A DNA stretch of 64,000 bases from Undibacterium umbellatum (GTDB lineage Bacteria; Pseudomonadota; Gammaproteobacteria; Burkholderiales; Burkholderiaceae_D): NCBI RefSeq assembly GCF_014284125.1, contig NZ_JACOFX010000014.1, positions 108,078 to 172,077 of the forward strand, read 5' to 3'. How positions within the stretch are numbered: the first letter of the stretch is position 1; each line of letters begins with the position of its first letter. The position numbers were made by a program, and so were the translations under genes. A model generated the notes under the pieces. It saw only the letters and a program-made list of their open reading frames with translations, was not told the DNA's origin and did no database searches. Below, one piece after another: positions 18,763 to 29,373 of this stretch.

Positions 18763-19578
18763 TTATTTGCCTCCGAAAATGCGTTGCAGCAGCCCCGGTT
18801 TTTCGTAAGTGATGAAACGCAAGGGAACTTCTGTGCCCAGGAAGCGGGAAACCACGTCTTCATAGGCTTCCGACACATCGCTCCCCTTCATGTGGATAGC
18901 CGGATTGCCCTGGTTGGAAGCATGCAATACCGCTTCCGACTCAGGAATAACACCAATCAGGGGGATGCGCAAGATTTCTTGCACATCGGTATAGGACAGC
19001 ATCTCGCCAGCTTCCACCCGCTTTGGTGAATAGCGAGTGATCAGCAGATGCTCCTTGACTGGTTCGCCGCCTGCCTGGGCGCGCTTGGACTTGGCCTGAA
19101 TGATGCCCAGGATACGGTCAGAGTCCCTGACTGAAGAGACTTCAGGATTGGTGACTACGATGGCTTCATCGGCAAAGGTCAGCGCCATGACGGCGCCGCG
19201 CTCGATACCTGCGGGTGAATCGCAGACGATAAATTCAAAATCCATCTTGATCAGGTCATTCAGTACCCGTTCCACGCCTTCTTCTGTCAGGGCATCTTTA
19301 TCGCGAGTTTGTGAGGCAGGCAAAATATATAGATTATCGCAGTGTTTATCCTTGATCAGCGCTTGGTTGAGCGTCGCTTCACCACTGATGACATTCACCA
19401 GGTCATACACGACACGGCGCTCGCAGCCCATGATGAGGTCAAGATTGCGCAAACCCACGTCAAAATCCAGCACGGCTGTTTTATGGCCGCGCATGGCCAG
19501 GCCAGAAGAAAAACTGGCACTGGAAGTAGTCTTGCCTACGCCGCCCTTACCGGATGTCACAACGATGATTCTTGCCAC
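18763..19578 (-). CDS. minD: Septum site-determining ATPase MinD
   Basis: 271 residues. Deviant Walker [17 protein letters not shown] at residues 6-21, [19 protein letters not shown], and a C-terminal amphipathic membrane-targeting helix in [12 protein letters not shown]. ParA/MinD-family ATPase that recruits MinC to the membrane and is displaced by MinE. Between minC and minE in one operon. Confidence 0.97.
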   Translation of the reverse strand: MARIIVVTSGKGGVGKTTSSASFSSGLAMRGHKTAVLDFDVGLRNLDLIMGCERRVVYDLVNVISGEATLNQALIKDKHCDNLYILPASQTRDKDALTEEGVERVLNDLIKMDFEFIVCDSPAGIERGAVMALTFADEAIVVTNPEVSSVRDSDRILGIIQAKSKRAQAGGEPVKEHLLITRYSPKRVEAGEMLSYTDVQEILRIPLIGVIPESEAVLHASNQGNPAIHMKGSDVSEAYEDVVSRFLGTEVPLRFITYEKPGLLQRIFGGK

Positions 19579-19635
19579 AAATAACTCCTTTTATCTATCC
19601 GAGGATACTGAAAATTGAGGCTGCTTTCCTGCAGA

Positions 19636-20415
19636 CTAGCCTGCTGATTTCACTGATGATACTTCAATACTGTCACCGTGCAGTTTAACTTGAACCGGAT
19701 GATGAGGTAGTAACGGCGGGAAGCCATTCTCGAACGTACGGTATATCCCGGCGATGGAAACCAGCTCTGGCTCCATAGTCAAGGCAAAAATCCTGGCTTC
19801 GGTGTTCCCCGTCGCCCCTGCGAGCGCGCGGCCTCGCAAAGGTGCATAAACATGGATGCTGCCATCTGCAATCACTTCGGCGCCATTATTCACCGAAGCC
19901 GTGATAATCAGATCTGCTCCGCGCGCGTAGATACGCTGGCCTGCACGCACGGGTGTATCTATCACCATCGCAGGCATATTACGGATAATGACTTGTGGTT
20001 CAACTGCAACGGGTGCCTCAACCGGCGCTATTTCTACTGGTGCCGGGGCCGGCTGTTCAACGGGCACTTCCGCTTTAAGTTCTGGTTCGGCCCTGGGTTT
20101 GCTGACCACGTCTATGCTCAAACCATGCGAGCGTATGGTGACATGATCTTCTTCCCGGGCATGGCGCACGGCAACCGGGTTCAGCCCATGCGACTTGAAG
20201 AGCGGGATCAGCGCATCCCAGTCCAGCGCTTGCTCAGTAATGGCTTCCACGTCAATAACGGCAAATTCATCATCAAAAAAGTCGGGCGAACCTGCAGTCA
20301 TTTCCTTCAATGCTGCTTCCAGCACAGGAAAAGCGGAGTCATGCAGCAAAATTGCAACAGCAACAACAGTAGAAATCTTGATCTCAATGGGCTTGCGCGT
20401 CAGGCTGTTTTGCAT
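19636..20415 (-). CDS. minC: Septum site-determining protein MinC
   Basis: FtsZ assembly inhibitor. The N-terminal domain starts [16 protein letters not shown], an Ala/Pro/Val-rich linker covers about residues 115-155, and the C-terminal beta-helix domain has the typical [21 protein letters not shown] and [19 protein letters not shown] 20415 (259 residues) is preferred because MinC usually begins just before this IEIK strand; an in-frame GTG at 20466 would add 17 residues but has no clear binding site. A perfect hairpin (GAACCAT-TTC-ATGGTTC, 20471-20487) sits just upstream. Confidence 0.93.
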   Translation of the reverse strand: MQNSLTRKPIEIKISTVVAVAILLHDSAFPVLEAALKEMTAGSPDFFDDEFAVIDVEAITEQALDWDALIPLFKSHGLNPVAVRHAREEDHVTIRSHGLSIDVVSKPRAEPELKAEVPVEQPAPAPVEIAPVEAPVAVEPQVIIRNMPAMVIDTPVRAGQRIYARGADLIITASVNNGAEVIADGSIHVYAPLRGRALAGATGNTEARIFALTMEPELVSIAGIYRTFENGFPPLLPHHPVQVKLHGDSIEVSSVKSAG

Positions 20416-20788
20416 GGCATCCGTTGGAAATAGTAGTGAATCTGCTAATTGCCCAAATACTTTCACGTAAGAACCATTTCATGGTTCACGTGTCAGAATA
20501 ATAGTCATGCGCAATTAATAGCAAGCATGAAAAGGACTAATCCTACCAATAGGCGGGCAGGATTGCAAAATTATGCACTTTTTCTTTGTAAAGCTACAAA
20601 AATAGCGTGCTGGTTTGACTATCAGTAACGTTAAGGCAATAGCGTAGATGGTCATCACCAGCTATAACTGTGCACATAAAAGAAATAAACGGGCTTAACG
20701 TGTGTGCAATATGATCCTTGTTGGAAACAAAGGCTGGGCTTTGAAATTGTTGTGATGGGAAGCTTACATTTCAATTTGTCCCGTCAGG

Positions 20789-21685
20789 TCATGTTTGCGT
20801 TTGTAGCAGCAGGTAATCAATCAAGGCCCTGATTTTCAAGGCCAAATGTTTGCCCGGTGTGTACACTGCGAAAATATTACCCGTATAGGGCGCGCAAAAT
20901 TCCCAATCTGGCAGAACGGCTTCCAACTGCTTTGCCGCGATGGCTGCACGCGCAGTAAAGTCAGGAATAAGTCCAATGCCACCACCTGCCAATATAGCCG
21001 CCAGTATGGCCGCGCTATTATTAATCGTTAGCCTCGCTGAAATTTGCACCTTGCATTGTTGCTTGTCTCTTTGCATGGTCCAGTGGTCACCAAAGTTGCC
21101 ATAGCCCAGATAAATACAGCGATGCGTCGTTAACTCATGTGGCTCTGCGGGGTAGCCTGATTGCTGCAGATAATATGGTGTGGCGACCAACTGATACCGC
21201 ATCTTGCCGAGCGGCCTGGCGGCCAGACCCGGAGCCAGAGCGCTTGAAATGCGTATCGCCAAATCTACGCCTTCATCAATGAGATCAATGGTGTCATCCA
21301 TCAATGTCAGGCGAACAGAGACATCTGGATTTGCATCCAGAAAGCCAGGCAGTAGTGGTGCCAGCCAGACCTCGCCGAATACCACGGGGGCGGTTAGACG
21401 TATGACGCCACTCGGATGCTGGCTGTAACTTCCTGCCAGCGCATGCGTTTCACGTGCTGCCTGCAAGATGCGCATGCTACCGATCAGCACTTCCTGCCCT
21501 AGCTCGGTCAGGGCAAAGGAGCGTGTGGTTCTTTGTAGCAACCTGCCACCCATATGTGCTTCCAGCCGGGTGACGTGGCGGCTAACTGCTGAGGTATTGA
21601 CACCCAGTTGCCGAGCGGCAGCCGAAAAACTGCCGCTTTCCACTACCTGGGCAAAGATCGCCATCTCATTGAGCATTTCCATCAT
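20789..21685 (-). CDS. LysR-family transcriptional regulator
   Basis: 298 residues. The N-terminal winged helix (MAIFAQVVESGSFSAAARQLGVNTSAVSRHVTRLE) and the LysR substrate-binding domain with VRLTLMDDTIDLIDEGVDLAIRI are clear. It resembles the CrgA/AaeR-like group of LysR proteins. Divergent from a DMT exporter and aldo/keto reductase pair, which it probably regulates from the shared 116-base region. The effector is unknown. Confidence 0.92.
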   Translation of the reverse strand: MMEMLNEMAIFAQVVESGSFSAAARQLGVNTSAVSRHVTRLEAHMGGRLLQRTTRSFALTELGQEVLIGSMRILQAARETHALAGSYSQHPSGVIRLTAPVVFGEVWLAPLLPGFLDANPDVSVRLTLMDDTIDLIDEGVDLAIRISSALAPGLAARPLGKMRYQLVATPYYLQQSGYPAEPHELTTHRCIYLGYGNFGDHWTMQRDKQQCKVQISARLTINNSAAILAAILAGGGIGLIPDFTARAAIAAKQLEAVLPDWEFCAPYTGNIFAVYTPGKHLALKIRALIDYLLLQTQT

Positions 21686-21801
21686 GCATATCCTTTTATT
21701 TTTGCTTCCAGGGCAATAATCTTTTGTATTTTATGCGTATTGTTGAAGAGTGTCAGCTTGTCGATAATAAAGGCTACTTAAATCAGAAGCAGGTGGATAC
21801 G

Positions 21802-22733
21802 ATGATTAGCGATTCAGGCAATTCTGAAATTCTCGGAAAATGGCAAATGGTGGCGGCAATGACATTGTCTGGCACCATAGGCCTTTTTGTGATGGCCAGC
21901 GGCCAGCCAGCGATGACGGTGGTGTTATTACGCTGCCTGATTGGTGGTATTAGCCTGCTAGCCTTGTTGTACTGGCAGGGCGGCTGGAAAAACTTCAATG
22001 TCGCACAAGTAAAATGGCTATTGCTGGGAGCTGCTGCCCTCATCATCAACTGGCTATGCCTGTTTTCTGCTTACAAGCTCAGCAGCATTTCTATCGCCAC
22101 GGTGGTCTATCATGTACAACCCTTCTTTTTACTGATCTTGCTCGCCATGACGCAAAAGGATGGGCAAATCTGGCGCAAGCTACCTTTCCTGTTATTGGCT
22201 TTTGCTGGAGTCGTGTTCAGCTCGGGGCTGGATGTCCAGCATGATTTCCTGTGTAGTGCTGATGGACATTTTAGTCAGGTTCTGGCAGGTGCCGGGCTGG
22301 CCTTGCTGGCGGCCTTACTATATGCCTTTGCCACGCTGGCGACACGTAAGCTGCAAGGTATAGCCCCGGCGCAGATCGCTGGTTTGCAATTGCTGGTTGG
22401 CGCTGTGGTGCTGGCACCGATGGCAGATTTATCGGGCTGGAGCTGGCACTGGCAAAGCTGGGGCAGTTTAGTTTTGCTGGGCTTTGTTCATACCGGGCTG
22501 ATGTACAAACTCATGTACGATGCTTTCCAAAAATTGCCAGCAACGAGTATCGCTACCTTATCCTTTATTTATCCGCTGGTGGCTCTGCTGGTTGATGTGT
22601 GGTTTTTTTCTACAGTCTTGAGTGCCATGCAATTGCTAGGCATGGCGATGATATTGATAGCCGTGCTGGCAAATCAGCGTGACTGGAATCTGCTTATGTT
22701 GATGCGAACTTTGAATTTAAGAAATGGAATCAA

Positions 22734-22737
<4 letters not shown>
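21802..22737 (+). CDS. EamA/DMT-family transporter
   Basis: About 311 residues with some ten hydrophobic segments in two EamA halves. Features include GLFVMASGQPAMTVVLLRCL near the start and SIATLSFIYPLVALLVDV near the end. Inner-membrane exporter of the drug/metabolite transporter superfamily; the substrate is unknown. ATG 21802 (MISDSG) is preferred, with AGGTGG ahead of it, over the longer frame from 21724. It overlaps the next gene by 4 bases (ATGA) and is divergent from the LysR gene. Confidence 0.88.
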
Positions 22738-23714
<977 letters not shown>

Positions 23715-24020
23715 ATTGAACCAGTGCTGACTTCATCTTGAATCCAGTTAATTCGAGGGAGGTTGCACTTTAACTATCTGGTTCTAGCTTGTTGATGTGC
23801 ACATGTATCTAGGTCTTTATGTGTGTTTGACGTCTGCATTTCTGATAGAGACTCCAAATCTGGAGATAGTGTGCGGAAAACAAATGCGAGAGTGATTTTT
23901 TGTAGTAATGTCAATTATTTCATTGTACCGCATGGATGTCATGAGATTTTCATGGGCAAGGCTTACTGGGTGCCGCATAATTGTAGATTGCTGCGTTACC
24001 AATAGTAAAAAAGGATACAC
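23715..24020. other. Intergenic region, no gene recognised
   Basis: 306 bases between the aldo/keto reductase gene and the cNMP-binding protein gene. It presumably holds the promoter of the latter; AAAGGATACAC precedes the ATG at 24021. No convincing small gene, terminator or repeat is seen. Confidence 0.45.
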
Positions 24021-24503
24021 ATGACACTCACCTGGATACGGCAACCCGTCACTTCGCATCGTCTGCAGCGCCTGTCAGGCATGTCCCTGTTCTCCACACT
24101 GAGTCCGCGTGAATTGAAGATCATTGATGGCATGCTGCACAACAGGCATTACCTGGCCAATGAAATCATCTTTGATGAAGGCGAGGAGGGGCAAGCCTTG
24201 TATATCATCCTCTCTGGCATAGTCTGCATTAGTCGCAGGCGTGAGCATGGCGATGAAATGATTGCCGAACTGGGCGCAGGTAATTTTTTTGGTGACGTGG
24301 CCTTGCTTGATAATTCTCCCCGCAGTGCCCAGGTCAAGGCAATCGAAAATTGTGAGGTGGCGGTATTCTTCCGCGCCGACTTCAGTTCACTGCTGGAAAC
24401 CAATGCTGTCATTGGTTACAAAATTTCTTTGGAACTGGCGCGCCTGAACAGCCGCCGCCTGCGCGATTCGCTGGATGCCAATTCACGTAGTGAGGTCTTG
24501 TGA
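24021..24503 (+). CDS. Cyclic nucleotide-binding domain protein
   Basis: 160 residues, a single cNMP-binding domain. It begins with LSGMSLFSTLSPRELKIIDG and includes EIIFDEGEEGQALYIILSG and the phosphate-binding cassette-like GAGNFFGDVALLDNSPRSAQVKA. There is no helix-turn-helix after it, so it is not a full CRP-type regulator. It overlaps the AI-2E family transporter gene by 4 bases (GTGA), suggesting it controls or binds that membrane protein. The ligand is unknown. Confidence 0.85.
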   Translation: MTLTWIRQPVTSHRLQRLSGMSLFSTLSPRELKIIDGMLHNRHYLANEIIFDEGEEGQALYIILSGIVCISRRREHGDEMIAELGAGNFFGDVALLDNSPRSAQVKAIENCEVAVFFRADFSSLLETNAVIGYKISLELARLNSRRLRDSLDANSRSEVL

Positions 24504-25615
24504 ATCAGCGTCAATCCGGCCCCATCGTCTGGCTGTGCGTACTGTTTGCCACTTGCCTGTTGCTGTCTTTATTGCCCAGGGTTTTGTGGTTGATCGTACC
24601 CTTCCTGTTTGCGATGATACTGTATTACATACTCGTGCCAGCCGTTGCACGCCTGAGCCTTCTGGGATTGCCACGCGATCTGGCGGCTATGCTGGTGGGA
24701 GGAATTTTCTTTATTTTACTGGCGCTGGTGCTTGCTTACGTCGTCAATAAAATTACGATGCGCGCGGGGTCATTGCAAGATATGCTGGCACATTATGTCG
24801 ACGGTGGCATACGCTTTGTGCGCAATAGCATGCAAGCTTTGGAGAAAAGTTTCCCCATCCTGCACAAGGCACATGCCAGTGAATCTGTCGATGCCTGGAT
24901 GGCCAGTAATACTGACAACTTCGCGCAGCAATATGTGGCAAATATCCTGGTCTCGATGGCCGCTGTATTGCCTGCAGTATTTTTAACGCCTTTCCTGACT
25001 TTCTTTTTCTTGCGCGATGGTCGCAGGTTCAAGCAATTCCTGGCGAATGCCGTGCCAAATGCATTTTTTGAAGAAACCCTGTTCCTCATGCATGAAGTGG
25101 ACCAGACTGCACGTCGCTATTTCCAGGGTTTGCTAAAGCTGACCTTGATCGATACCATCATCCTGGCGCTGGGTTTGTGGACTATAGGCATATCTGCACC
25201 TTTCACGCTGGCGCTGATATCGGCCATTCTCGCCTGGGTGCCTTTTGTTGGCTCCGTGCTGGGCTGCATCATGGTGGTGCTGGTAGCTGCCACCGATGCG
25301 CCAGATACGCCTTTGCTGGCTTACAGTGCCATCATGGTGTTTGTCACTGTGCGCCTGCTGGATGATTTTATCTTCATGCCCATGACGCTCGGGCGCAGCC
25401 TGCACATGCACCCACTGATTTCTGTGCTGATGATTTTTGTAGGCGGTGAGCTGGCTGGTGTGCCTGGCCTGATGCTGGTGTTACCTATCCTTGGTATCGC
25501 CATGGTGGTGGGAGAGACACTGGGGCGTGTCATCACCAACCCCCGCTTGCGCGCACGCCATAGACATGCCAAGGCCCTGCGCGAGCGACAGGTTAGTGTT
25601 GATTTGAAAGGCTGA
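24500..25615 (+). CDS. AI-2E family transporter (PerM-like)
   Basis: 371 residues with hydrophobic segments near both ends and the central region FLTPFLTFFFLRDGRRFKQF typical of this family, followed by IGISAPFTLALISAILAWVPFVG. Members export diverse small molecules or ions, and the family name does not prove autoinducer export. It starts at GTG 24500, inside the end of the cNMP-binding gene. A terminator follows directly. Confidence 0.9.
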   Translation: MNQRQSGPIVWLCVLFATCLLLSLLPRVLWLIVPFLFAMILYYILVPAVARLSLLGLPRDLAAMLVGGIFFILLALVLAYVVNKITMRAGSLQDMLAHYVDGGIRFVRNSMQALEKSFPILHKAHASESVDAWMASNTDNFAQQYVANILVSMAAVLPAVFLTPFLTFFFLRDGRRFKQFLANAVPNAFFEETLFLMHEVDQTARRYFQGLLKLTLIDTIILALGLWTIGISAPFTLALISAILAWVPFVGSVLGCIMVVLVAATDAPDTPLLAYSAIMVFVTVRLLDDFIFMPMTLGRSLHMHPLISVLMIFVGGELAGVPGLMLVLPILGIAMVVGETLGRVITNPRLRARHRHAKALRERQVSVDLKG

Positions 25616-25629
25616 AAATACAAAAAAAG

Positions 25630-25656
25630 GAGGCAGCGATAAGGCTGCCTCTTTTT
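25630..25656. terminator. Bidirectional intrinsic terminator
   Basis: Stem GAGGCAGC / GCTGCCTC with a 6-base loop, an A-run on the left and a T-run on the right. It lies between the converging AI-2E transporter and penicillin acylase genes. Confidence 0.9.
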
Positions 25657-25661
25657 ACATC

Positions 25662-28073
25662 TTATGGCTTCAGGGTTTGCCGGTGTCTGGCATTGGCTTC
25701 CACTTTGTCAGGTGCAAACCACCAAGGGCGGCGTTCATCCTTTGCCCATAGTTTGGCCATGTCGTTTTGATGAGGCTGGAAATGTCTCTCGTTGACACCG
25801 CCAGCCATGGCCGCCTCGATTTTGTCATTGTCACCAAAGTCCATGATGACTTGCATGGAGGCGAAAAAATTCGCTTCATAGGGCTTTTGGAAATCATAGA
25901 CACCACGACTGACAGTCTCGCCACTGCCCGAACGTTCAGCAGTGAAACCACCCAGTAATTCCTGCCCCGCGCCACTGCGGCGCAAAGGGCTGACAAAACG
26001 CACGGTATGCGCCTTGCCCCAACGCCACTGTGCCGCATCTTTACCTTGCAAGGCTTCGATTTCTGAGCGGGCACGAGGTGCGGCTGCATGTATCACATCG
26101 GCCAGGGTTTCGCGTTTGTCCTTGGTGCGCACGTCGTCAAACCAGGTGGCGTCTGGCTTGGCGAGCAAGCTATCAAAACGCTGCTGCCAGAAATACCAGG
26201 TAGAGAGCATGTCTTTGGCGACATCGTCGCCGAGTTCATCACTGAACGTGCCTGTCACGACTCCTCTGTAGAGTGCCTGATAGACCAATGGTGCAGCAAG
26301 GGTCGCATCGTCCTGGCCATCCCAGTTCTTGAGGATGGCTGCAAGGTCTTTGTTCGCAGTATCATTTTCCAGCGCAGCGATGAGGGCAGGGCGCAAGGCA
26401 TCTGTTTGCAGGTTGCGGCTGTCATGCATGAGTTTCCAGTGATCTTCCACCGTCATCTTTTGACCCGCCGTCAGGACTTGTCCTATGCGGGTATAGCGAT
26501 AATTGGGTGAGACATAATTGGTGTAATACCAGGGGAAACCTTCAGGCCGGGTATCATGATTAGCCGTACCTACCCAGGCTCGATCAGGGTTATGCATGCC
26601 AGGCATCTTGTCCTTGGGGATAAAGCCTGTCCAGTCATCGCTGCCATCTGCTGCTGGCAGGCGCGGGAAGCCGCCATCGGCACCTGCGCGTATCGGCACA
26701 GCACCAGTGGCACGGTGGGCGATTGCTCCCTGGTCATCACCGAAGACAAAATTGAACATCATCAAATCTATCTTTTGCACTTGCTTGTCAAAGTCGGCGG
26801 CATTGGCAGCAGTCAGCATGCCTTCTATGCCGATTTGCGGCATCAACACTTCGGCATCGGTAGAACGCAAGACCAGCAGCTTGTCGCCCTTGGGGCCGAG
26901 GCCTGGGTGATCGGTTATCACCGGCCCACGTTTGGTGAAGCGGATGATCAGTGGCTGATCCCTGTAGCCTCCTGTGGCGCTTTTGTCCTTGATGCGTATG
27001 TTTTCATTGATAACTGTAAATGGCACGCTGCGGCCACCGTCCATGTAATGATCTTTATTGGCCGGGTCCAGGCTTTCCACATACAAGTCCTGTACATCGC
27101 CATAGGCATTCGTGACACCAAAAGCCACATGCTTGTTGCGGCCTACCATAATGCCCGGCATACCGGGGATAGCCGCACCTACAGCCTGTATCTCAGGCGT
27201 GAACAAACCTATCGGATGCCAGGTGCCTGGCAAAATACGGCTATCCAGATGCGGATCATTGGCGACGATAGCCTTGCCTGATAAGGAGCGCGAGGGGCCA
27301 ACCGCCCAGTTGTTGGAACCCAGGCCCTGATGATTCAAAGTCTCTGGAGCGATATTGAGATCGCTCCAGGCGAGATTTAATTGTGCGGATTGTGCTTGCG
27401 TGATGGCTGCAGTAGGGGCTGTTTTCCAGTCAGGATTGATTGTCAGCGGGAAAATCTCACGGGCTTTTTCCATACCCAGATGATCAATCAATTTTTGCGC
27501 GATGACTTCTGCCTTGAAATTGGTGGAGTGGGTGTAGTGGATGTAATGCACCAGCGCTACCAGATCAGCCACAGTCCAGGCTTGCGGCACCAGGCCTACA
27601 GCCTTGAGTTCTATGGGATGCTCACCGGGATAAGATTTGACATAGACATTGATGCCATCGACATAATGTTGAAAAAAGGTACGCGATTCAGGACTGAGTT
27701 TTTCTGCATGACGCTCACCGTTGCGACGTATGCCGAGTACCCGCATGCGTATATCGCTGGGCAATGTCTCGGCACCTAAAATTGCTGACAATTCACCACG
27801 CCAGGTAGCACGGAATAACTCCATCTGCATCAGCCGGTTTTGCGCAGTCACAAAGCCTTGAGCACGTAAAAGATCAGGCGTATTGCTCGCAAAAATATAG
27901 GGTATGCCGAGTTCATCGCGCAAGATTTTGACGGGAGCAGTCAAGCCAGCCAGTTGCATTTCCCCATCGATTTGTGGGTGACCAGAGCTGCGTAGTTTCA
28001 GATATCCAGCCGTCGCCCCCAAGGCTAGTACTAACGCCAGACCTATGGCCGTGCGTCTTAGAATTTTACTCAT
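25662..28073 (-). CDS. Penicillin acylase family protein
   Basis: Ntn-hydrolase precursor of 803 residues. An N-terminal hydrophobic segment at about 8-26 indicates export or membrane anchoring. The alpha region has LRDELGIPYIFASN and GFVTAQNRLMQMELFR. The autocleavage site is GLG-SNNWAV, making Ser253 the new beta-chain N-terminal nucleophile. The family cleaves acyl amides such as penicillins or acyl-homoserine lactones; the natural substrate here is unknown. ATG 28073 is chosen (GGAG at good distance) over an upstream frame to 28172. Confidence 0.93.
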   Translation of the reverse strand: MSKILRRTAIGLALVLALGATAGYLKLRSSGHPQIDGEMQLAGLTAPVKILRDELGIPYIFASNTPDLLRAQGFVTAQNRLMQMELFRATWRGELSAILGAETLPSDIRMRVLGIRRNGERHAEKLSPESRTFFQHYVDGINVYVKSYPGEHPIELKAVGLVPQAWTVADLVALVHYIHYTHSTNFKAEVIAQKLIDHLGMEKAREIFPLTINPDWKTAPTAAITQAQSAQLNLAWSDLNIAPETLNHQGLGSNNWAVGPSRSLSGKAIVANDPHLDSRILPGTWHPIGLFTPEIQAVGAAIPGMPGIMVGRNKHVAFGVTNAYGDVQDLYVESLDPANKDHYMDGGRSVPFTVINENIRIKDKSATGGYRDQPLIIRFTKRGPVITDHPGLGPKGDKLLVLRSTDAEVLMPQIGIEGMLTAANAADFDKQVQKIDLMMFNFVFGDDQGAIAHRATGAVPIRAGADGGFPRLPAADGSDDWTGFIPKDKMPGMHNPDRAWVGTANHDTRPEGFPWYYTNYVSPNYRYTRIGQVLTAGQKMTVEDHWKLMHDSRNLQTDALRPALIAALENDTANKDLAAILKNWDGQDDATLAAPLVYQALYRGVVTGTFSDELGDDVAKDMLSTWYFWQQRFDSLLAKPDATWFDDVRTKDKRETLADVIHAAAPRARSEIEALQGKDAAQWRWGKAHTVRFVSPLRRSGAGQELLGGFTAERSGSGETVSRGVYDFQKPYEANFFASMQVIMDFGDNDKIEAAMAGGVNERHFQPHQNDMAKLWAKDERRPWWFAPDKVEANARHRQTLKP

Positions 28074-28223
28074 CTTGTCTCCATCCGGGTCAGGTTCTGG
28101 CCTGCCTATCGTTTTATTTGTTTGCTTTTTTAAGCAAGCTCTCATCATTTCGCAAGCGAGTAGCGCCGTCAAGCAATAATCACCATGCCTGGGTGTTTTG
28201 CTGCAAAGCGAAATTATTTCAAC

Positions 28224-28253
28224 TTGTGCCTAGTTTAGAGCCTGGACTACACT
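28224..28253 (+). promoter_or_regulatory. MerR-type promoter/operator
   Basis: TTGTGC (28224-28229) and TACACT (28248-28253) are spaced by 18 bases. Between and over them lies an imperfect dyad, TAGTTTAG-AGC-CTGGACTA (28231-28249), with 12 of 18 arm positions matching. A dyad inside a long spacer is the typical MerR-family arrangement. It probably drives the merR-like gene. Confidence 0.45.
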
Positions 28254-28288
28254 CCATGGTCAAGAACGATTTTAGTCTGGAGCAAGCA

Positions 28289-28744
28289 ATGAACATCAGC
28301 CAGTTTGCCGGAGCATGCGAAGTATCAACCGACACTGTGCGCTATTATGAAAAGCAAGGCATCATCCAGCCTGCGCCGCGCCAGGGAAATGGTTATCGCA
28401 AGTATGGCGATGCAGATGTGCAAACCCTGCGTTTTGTCCGTGGTGCGCAGGCACTGGGTTTTTCTCTGGCGGAAATACAGGCCATCCTGCCGCGCCTGGC
28501 AGAGGGCAAGTTTGGCCGCGCCGACATAGAGCAGCAATTATCGAACAAGATGGCACAAATAGATGAACATATGCGCCAGTTGAAAATTCTAAAAAAAGAA
28601 TTGCAGGCCACCTTTGCCTTGCTGACTTGTAAGCCTGAATTGCCTGTCACCACCATGCAAAGCACCGCTACCGATAGCGGCAGCGGTGCTGGTGCAGCAG
28701 TGGCAAAGAAAGCTTTCAAGAAACCTGTCGCAAAAAAGCGTTAA
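28289..28744 (+). CDS. MerR-family transcriptional regulator
   Basis: 151 residues. The N-terminal MerR helix-turn-helix reads [20 protein letters not shown], then [20 protein letters not shown], and a dimerisation coiled coil covers about residues 75-110. One Cys (LLTCKPE) lies where metal- or redox-sensing members carry theirs, but no clear metal-site set is seen. The C-terminal tail is Ala/Lys-rich ([13 protein letters not shown]). ATG 28289 is chosen over a much longer upstream frame that overlaps the acylase. It converges on prfH with a 4-base overlap. Confidence 0.88.
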   Translation: MNISQFAGACEVSTDTVRYYEKQGIIQPAPRQGNGYRKYGDADVQTLRFVRGAQALGFSLAEIQAILPRLAEGKFGRADIEQQLSNKMAQIDEHMRQLKILKKELQATFALLTCKPELPVTTMQSTATDSGSGAGAAVAKKAFKKPVAKKR

Positions 28745-29373
28745 GCTTTTTGTTCCTTGAAATCCATGCCCACAAATATACGTTTGGCATTTCCCCTTTC
28801 TGTATCGTGATGTTGCATGCGTCTTTCGGCTTTATTGTCGCGTTCTTTTGCCGCATGCAATTCTGCCAGTTTGCTGCTCAGTAGTTGCGCAGCCAGACGC
28901 TTGTTCGCATGTTGGCTGCGCTCAGTCTGTACCTTGACTGAAATACCAGTGGCAATATGGGTGGCACGGATGGCGCTGTCCGTCTTGTTGACATGTTGCC
29001 CGCCAGGCCCGGATGCACGCGTAGCTTCATAACGTATTTCACTTTCAGGCATAGTGCTGCCAGCCTGAAATACTTTACAGCCCAAAAACCAGTTCTTGCG
29101 TTTGTGGCCAAGTCGGTAAGGACTATTGCATATCCAGAGCAAGCTGCCTTCCCATGCCTGTGCCAGTTCTTGTACTGCAGCTGGACTTTTTTCGCTGCTC
29201 AATTCCAGCAGGGTAGAACGCAGGCTGCCAGCATTTGGGCCATCGACTTGTTCAATGATGCGCGCAATGACACCTGCTTTTGCCGCTTCCTTATTGAATA
29301 ACTGCAAAGCCTTGGCAACAGCCAGGCAACATTCTGCCGGGCCGGTATTGGCGGTGATTTGTAGATACAACAT
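28741..29373 (-). CDS. prfH: Peptide chain release factor H
   Basis: 210 residues. It has the release-factor catalytic domain with GGQ ([19 protein letters not shown]) and a basic C-terminus but lacks the stop-codon recognition domain, as PrfH does. PrfH is known to release peptides from ribosomes whose 16S rRNA is cut in the decoding centre, working with RtcB2. The ATG at 29373 makes a TGATG junction with the rtcB2 stop and has GGGGAG upstream; a GTG at 29382 is an alternative. Confidence 0.94.
   Translation of the reverse strand: MLYLQITANTGPAECCLAVAKALQLFNKEAAKAGVIARIIEQVDGPNAGSLRSTLLELSSEKSPAAVQELAQAWEGSLLWICNSPYRLGHKRKNWFLGCKVFQAGSTMPESEIRYEATRASGPGGQHVNKTDSAIRATHIATGISVKVQTERSQHANKRLAAQLLSSKLAELHAAKERDNKAERRMQHHDTERGNAKRIFVGMDFKEQKA

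Noticed and set aside
23823..24005. 60-codon plus-strand ORF before the cNMP-binding gene
   Set aside because: No ribosome binding site and no recognisable protein features; it lies in a probable promoter region.
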